DNA from: Rhodospirillales bacterium
GTDB lineage: Bacteria; Pseudomonadota; Alphaproteobacteria; Rhodospirillales; Defluviicoccaceae
Length of the DNA: 64,000 nucleotides
Direction: 5' to 3'
Assembly (NCBI GenBank): GCA_016712375.1
Contig: JADJRE010000012.1
Coordinates: 1-64,000, forward strand
Below are positions 60,782 through 64,000 of the stretch, one piece after another (position 1 is the stretch's first letter; the number at the start of each line of letters is the position of its first letter). A program made the translations under genes and the position numbers. The notes below the pieces were generated by a model. The model did not search any database. It was given only the letters and a program-made list of their open reading frames with translations, and was not told the origin of the DNA.

Positions 60782-61249
60782 ATGGACGACTTGAGCATCG
60801 CTCGCGCGCTGCACGTCGTCGGCGTGGTGCTATGGATCGGAGGCGTCGGCATGGTGACCACGGTGCTGCTGCCGGTGGTCAAGCGTGACGTCGCGTCGCA
60901 GCGTCACGCTCTGTTCGAGGCGATCGAAGGCCGGTTTGCACGGCAAGCGCGCGCCACCACGCTTCTGGTTGGTGCGACTGGCTTTTACATGACCTGGGAA
61001 CAGGGATTGTGGGACCGCTTACTCGATAGCGCGTTTTGGTGGATGCATGCGATGGTCGGAGTGTGGCTGGTGTTCACACTCATGCTGTTTTTAATCGAAC
61101 CGCTGTGGCTGCATCGCTGGTTCGCCCATGCTGCGGCGCTGCGGCCAGAGCGAACATTTCGCACCATCGTGATCTTGCACTGGCTATTGCTGGGAACGAG
61201 CCTGATCACCGTCGCCGGCGCGGTGGTGGGCAGCCACGGCGGCTTCTAG
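60782..61249 (+). CDS. Four-helix inner-membrane protein, CopD-like
   Basis: A 155-residue membrane protein with four hydrophobic helices: IARALHVVGVVLWIGGVGMVTTVLLPVV, ATTLLVGATGFYMTW, HAMVGVWLVFTLMLFLIEPL and FRTIVILHWLLLGTSLITVAGAVV. Helix-embedded His residues (LHVVG, MHAMVG, LHWLLL) suggest heme or metal binding, as in CopD-like and related integral membrane families. GGAGG lies before the ATG. The neighbours give no functional hint. Confidence 0.6.
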   Translation: MDDLSIARALHVVGVVLWIGGVGMVTTVLLPVVKRDVASQRHALFEAIEGRFARQARATTLLVGATGFYMTWEQGLWDRLLDSAFWWMHAMVGVWLVFTLMLFLIEPLWLHRWFAHAAALRPERTFRTIVILHWLLLGTSLITVAGAVVGSHGGF

Positions 61250-61363
61250 GACAGGCGATGACGGGAGCGACGGCGCAAGAGCCGGCTTGGAAAAGCCATG
61301 TGAGTGCGGAGGACGGCAGCCGAACTGGCTAATCAGTTCGCTGAGTTGCCAATCACGAGCAGC

Positions 61364-62077
61364 TTAATACTGGCCACCGAAGCTTTCCAGGTGCATTGAC
61401 AGTTCACTGGTCGCTTCTCCCTGGTTTACCGTTTCGCGAAAAGCACCCTTGATAAAGCCGACATCGGGAGCGTACCATTCCTCTCCGGCAACCTCGATTG
61501 TCGCAGGTCCGGCCAACAGCGCCACCTCCTCCTTACCGGTAATCTTTACCTGAAGACATTCGGCGAAAGTGCCCGCCGGCACCATGACAGTCTCTCTGGT
61601 GCCAATAATCGTCTTTACAGTTGGAAACGAGATGCGGCCGTTGGTGCTTCTCCAGACCGAAGCCCAGCTCGTGCCGGCAGTTACTGGCGTTCTCAGCACG
61701 TAGTCGGGTGGATCTTCCGATACCGGCGGCGCGGAGCCGGCTTGTTGAGCATACTCCATTATACCGCCTCCGGTCGCGGACATGAAACGCACGACCGTTT
61801 TCCCGAATAAGTCGGAGCGCTGTGGCACGCCCGAACGTCCGAACACCGTCGTCCGCGGCAGGTTGGCTACGATTGCGGTACCACTGAGTGCCCCGCCTTG
61901 TTGTATCACCGAGACCTGATACCGCCAGGCACGACCCGCTTCGAGGGGATAGTAACCGTCGAGATCGCTGTCGCCGCAGGCGGAGCAAATGAACAAGGAA
62001 ACAGTGGCGAGCACGCGAAACCGGAAACGCCGCGACGGCGCAACCCAACTCTTTGTTCTGGCGGCGCCGCAAAGCAT
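61364..62077 (-). CDS. Predicted lipoprotein of unknown function
   Basis: A 237-residue protein with a hydrophobic stretch (VLATVSLFICSACG) containing a plausible lipobox, then DSDLDGYYPLEAGRAWRYQVSV, an opening seen in several uncharacterised outer-membrane lipoproteins. The body is beta-rich, with GTRETVMVPAGTFAECLQVKI and GEEWYAPDVGFIKGAF motifs. No enzyme motif was found. Other starts a few codons in are possible. It is divergent from mepA. Confidence 0.65.
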   Translation of the reverse strand: MLCGAARTKSWVAPSRRFRFRVLATVSLFICSACGDSDLDGYYPLEAGRAWRYQVSVIQQGGALSGTAIVANLPRTTVFGRSGVPQRSDLFGKTVVRFMSATGGGIMEYAQQAGSAPPVSEDPPDYVLRTPVTAGTSWASVWRSTNGRISFPTVKTIIGTRETVMVPAGTFAECLQVKITGKEEVALLAGPATIEVAGEEWYAPDVGFIKGAFRETVNQGEATSELSMHLESFGGQY

Positions 62078-62227
62078 GAGACCATCTCCAGGTCGGGTGC
62101 TGCTTTGTGACGAAAGGTGGCAGACTTACCCCCAACGAGTAAAGCCAATTCCCCTAAAAACCTCGCGTCTCCATGTTGCGCTGGCTATGATGCGAGCAGT
62201 GCACGTGATAAAGAGGAGGAATGGCAA

Positions 62228-63079
62228 TTGCCTTTTAAGGCTAACGCCTTAGCCTTCAGTCTTCTGCTCACGCTTTGGACGGCGCCTGCGGCCGCCGAAA
62301 CCACATTTGGTGACGTAGCCGTGGCAACTGCGGGACCTCCTCGCGTCATTGGCGGTCATGCACGAGGGTGTCTCGCCGGAGGCGAAGCCCTGCCGCTTGA
62401 CGGAGCGGGCTACCAATTGATGCGGCCATCGCGCAATCGGTTCTGGGGACATCCGCAGCTGATCGCTTTCGTCACCCAGTTCGCGGAAAAGGCGCACGCC
62501 GACGGCTGGCCAGGGCTGTTGATCGGCGATCTGGCCCAGCCCCGGGGCGGACCAATGTCGAGCGGGCACCGCTCGCATCAGACCGGACTTGACGTTGACA
62601 TCTGGTTCCTCGCCGCGCCTCCGCAGCCGCTCAGCGAAAGCCAGCGCGAAGACTCGTCAGCACTTTCGATGGTTAGCGAAGGCGGCCTAACGGTCTCTCC
62701 GGCTTGGACGGAGGAACACGTCCGACTGCTGCGAACCGCCGCATCTTTCCCGCAAGTGGACCGCATTTTCGTTAACCCGGTAATCAAGCGCGAGCTATGC
62801 CACACGGTCGGCCAAGACCGCGCGTGGCTCGCCAAGCTCCGCCCCTGGTGGGGCCACGACGCCCATTTCCACGTCGGGCTGCACTGTCCCTCGCAAGACA
62901 GCGAGTGCCTGGAACGTGTGCCACCGGTGCCAGACGGCGACGGCTGCGACGCCTCCCTGGACTGGTGGTTCTCCGCCGAGGCCCGCGAGGAGCTCCGCAA
63001 GGGCGCTGGAGCACCCCGTCCGCGGCCAACGCTCGATGAGCTGCCTTCTGCGTGCCGCGAGGTGCTTACGGGGGGCTGA
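62228..63079 (+). CDS. mepA: Penicillin-insensitive murein endopeptidase
   Basis: A 283-residue exported LAS-type metallopeptidase that cleaves D-Ala-meso-DAP crosslinks in peptidoglycan. After a signal peptide (LAFSLLLTLWTAPAAA) come QLMRPSRNRFWGHPQL, SSGHRSHQTGLDVDIWF (His and Asp zinc ligands), the IFVNPVIKRELC segment, and WWGHDAHFHVGLHCP. The true start is not clear: a TTG at 62228 is in frame and follows AGAGGAGGA by seven bases, while an ATG at 62221 is out of frame but would join if one T of TTTT (62233-62236) were removed. Confidence 0.9.
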   Translation: MPFKANALAFSLLLTLWTAPAAAETTFGDVAVATAGPPRVIGGHARGCLAGGEALPLDGAGYQLMRPSRNRFWGHPQLIAFVTQFAEKAHADGWPGLLIGDLAQPRGGPMSSGHRSHQTGLDVDIWFLAAPPQPLSESQREDSSALSMVSEGGLTVSPAWTEEHVRLLRTAASFPQVDRIFVNPVIKRELCHTVGQDRAWLAKLRPWWGHDAHFHVGLHCPSQDSECLERVPPVPDGDGCDASLDWWFSAEAREELRKGAGAPRPRPTLDELPSACREVLTGG

Positions 63080-63180
63080 GAGCGAAGCGCAGCCGCCTCT
63101 TCAGATCTCGCATGCCATCAACCATGATAAGACTCTCAATAGGCCGCCGCACCGCGCCGGCGGTAAACGGAGGAGCAGGA

Positions 63181-63462
63181 ATGGGTAATGAGAGGCGCTG
63201 TTGTGAGGGCGTCAGCAAAGAAGTTTGGCAGCGCATGCAGGCGCGCGGCAATCGCGAGCACGGCACGGTATTCGAGCACTCAGACGCAGCACGTGGCACC
63301 GCGACGACGCCCACCCCCGTCGGACCCGTCATAGTTGGATTTGAGTTCGAGGCGGATGCCGAGAGGATCACTTACACGATTGTACAAAAGCCGTTCTTCG
63401 CGGCCAACAGTATGATTTGGGGGGGGATTGCCGCCGCCATTGAACGTTGCCGGACCGCTTGA
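63181..63462 (+). CDS. Hypothetical protein
   Basis: A 93-residue soluble protein beginning at ATG 63181, with AGGAG six bases before it. It has a short Cys pair near the start (RRCCEGV), a polar middle and a C-terminal beta strand and helix (GFEFEADAERITYTIVQKPF, then AANSMIWGGIAAAIERC). Nothing about function can be said. It lies upstream of the phasin gene and may be unrelated to it. Confidence 0.5.
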   Translation: MGNERRCCEGVSKEVWQRMQARGNREHGTVFEHSDAARGTATTPTPVGPVIVGFEFEADAERITYTIVQKPFFAANSMIWGGIAAAIERCRTA

Positions 63463-63657
63463 TTCTCGTCGGGCAGGCACGACCCTCGCCTGTCCGGTTG
63501 ACCAAGAATGACCGCTTTGTCTGAAAGGGGATTGCGGGGCGCCGCTAAACTCCGTACGTGTGCAGGTGCGTACGCGGTGGATGCCGCGACCGCCATCTGT
63601 GCCGCGCCCGACTGCGGACCGCCCCGGCGCGGCGTCATATCGCTGAGGGAAAACATC

Positions 63658-64000
63658 ATGGCCGACACAAAAACACCTAATTCGCCGATCGACCTGCGCA
63701 AGCTGATGGGCGATTTCGATGCCACGAAACTCATGACCGACATGCAGAATATGCTGAAGCAGTACAAACTACCGGGAGTAGATATGGAGGCGTTTGCCGC
63801 GTCGCAGAAGAAGAACATTGAGGCAGTGACCACCGCCAATCGTGCCGCGGCGGAAGGCTTGCAGGCGCTGGCAAAGCGCCAGGCAGAGGTACTGCAGGAG
63901 ACGATGCGCGAGACGTCGCAGGCAGTAGCCGAAATGAGCAAGTCGATGAACCCGTCTGATGTAATGGCGAAGCAGGCTGACCTCGTTCGCAGCGCCTTTG
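63658..64000 (+). CDS. Phasin family protein, cut by window end
   Basis: The frame is open to the window's end, giving 114 residues. The sequence reads like a phasin: a short DLRKLMGDFDATKLMTDMQ start, LPGVDMEAFAASQKKNIEAV, then long Ala/Gln/Glu-rich helices (ALAKRQAEVLQETMRE, SQAVAEMSKSM). Phasins coat polyhydroxyalkanoate granules and control their number and size. The first codon follows GAGGG. It fits the phaB gene and a PHA-storing lifestyle. Confidence 0.87.
   Translation, partial: MADTKTPNSPIDLRKLMGDFDATKLMTDMQNMLKQYKLPGVDMEAFAASQKKNIEAVTTANRAAAEGLQALAKRQAEVLQETMRETSQAVAEMSKSMNPSDVMAKQADLVRSAF

Overview
The window is high-GC DNA with the gene content of an alphaproteobacterium, most likely of the Rhodospirillales type. 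Supporting features are a DUF4164-like gene next to zapA, the conserved block aroQ-accB-accC-aat with DUF2155, MlaD and NDUFA12 genes, a B12-dependent class II ribonucleotide reductase, a fused thiSG, and polyhydroxyalkanoate genes (phaB, a phasin). No rRNA, tRNA, CRISPR array, prophage or plasmid functions were seen. The only mobile-type gene is a REP-associated tyrosine transposase with its REP hairpins.

Layout. 0-6.5 kb: cell-division zapA, a short-chain dehydrogenase, a CoA-transferase/racemase, a secreted PRC-barrel protein, an outer-membrane MetA-type channel facing an AraC regulator, and thiSG. 6.5-11.2 kb: aroQ, accB, accC and aat converge on a minus-strand NDUFA12-mlaD-mlaD-DUF2155 run. 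11.2-16.1 kb: nrdJ, REP hairpins and the RAYT. 16.1-26.5 kb: a secreted beta-propeller-like protein, DUF3833, a FUSC/HlyD efflux pair, pabBC, ChaC, an EamA transporter, DUF2125, YqgE and a lipoprotein. 26.6-35.4 kb: a broken DUF11-like gene, aspC, a cyclic-nucleotide-binding protein, a phosphoesterase-gshA-rsmE operon, a DEAD-box helicase, a GDSL hydrolase and UdgX. 35.5-43.7 kb: cytochrome b561, hemerythrin, a PhoD-like phosphatase, a coupled Usp/Lon-like protease pair, a small metallopeptidase, phhB and phaB. 44-51.4 kb: a TauE-like exporter, TrkH, and an operon of a TackOD1/degenerate-GGDEF protein, a processive family-2 glycosyltransferase and an HlyD-type fusion protein. 51.4-57.5 kb: the four-gene ligase-associated DNA repair set (pdeM and helicase on one strand, nuclease and ligase on the other). 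57.6-64 kb: two Cache-domain secreted paralogues, an EAL phosphodiesterase, several small exported proteins, mepA and the start of a phasin gene.

The most interesting module is the TackOD1-glycosyltransferase-HlyD operon behind a palindrome-rich promoter. It looks like a regulated polysaccharide synthesis and export system. UdgX (uracil-DNA crosslinking glycosylase) and the ligase-associated genes make this a DNA-repair-rich window.

Data quality matters here. About ten conserved genes, including the essential accC, are broken by single-base indels, and correcting one base restores full-length family-typical proteins. In one place a single missing base repairs two genes on opposite strands at once. 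These are most simply sequencing or assembly errors, and apparent pseudogenes or fusions in this window should be read with that in mind.
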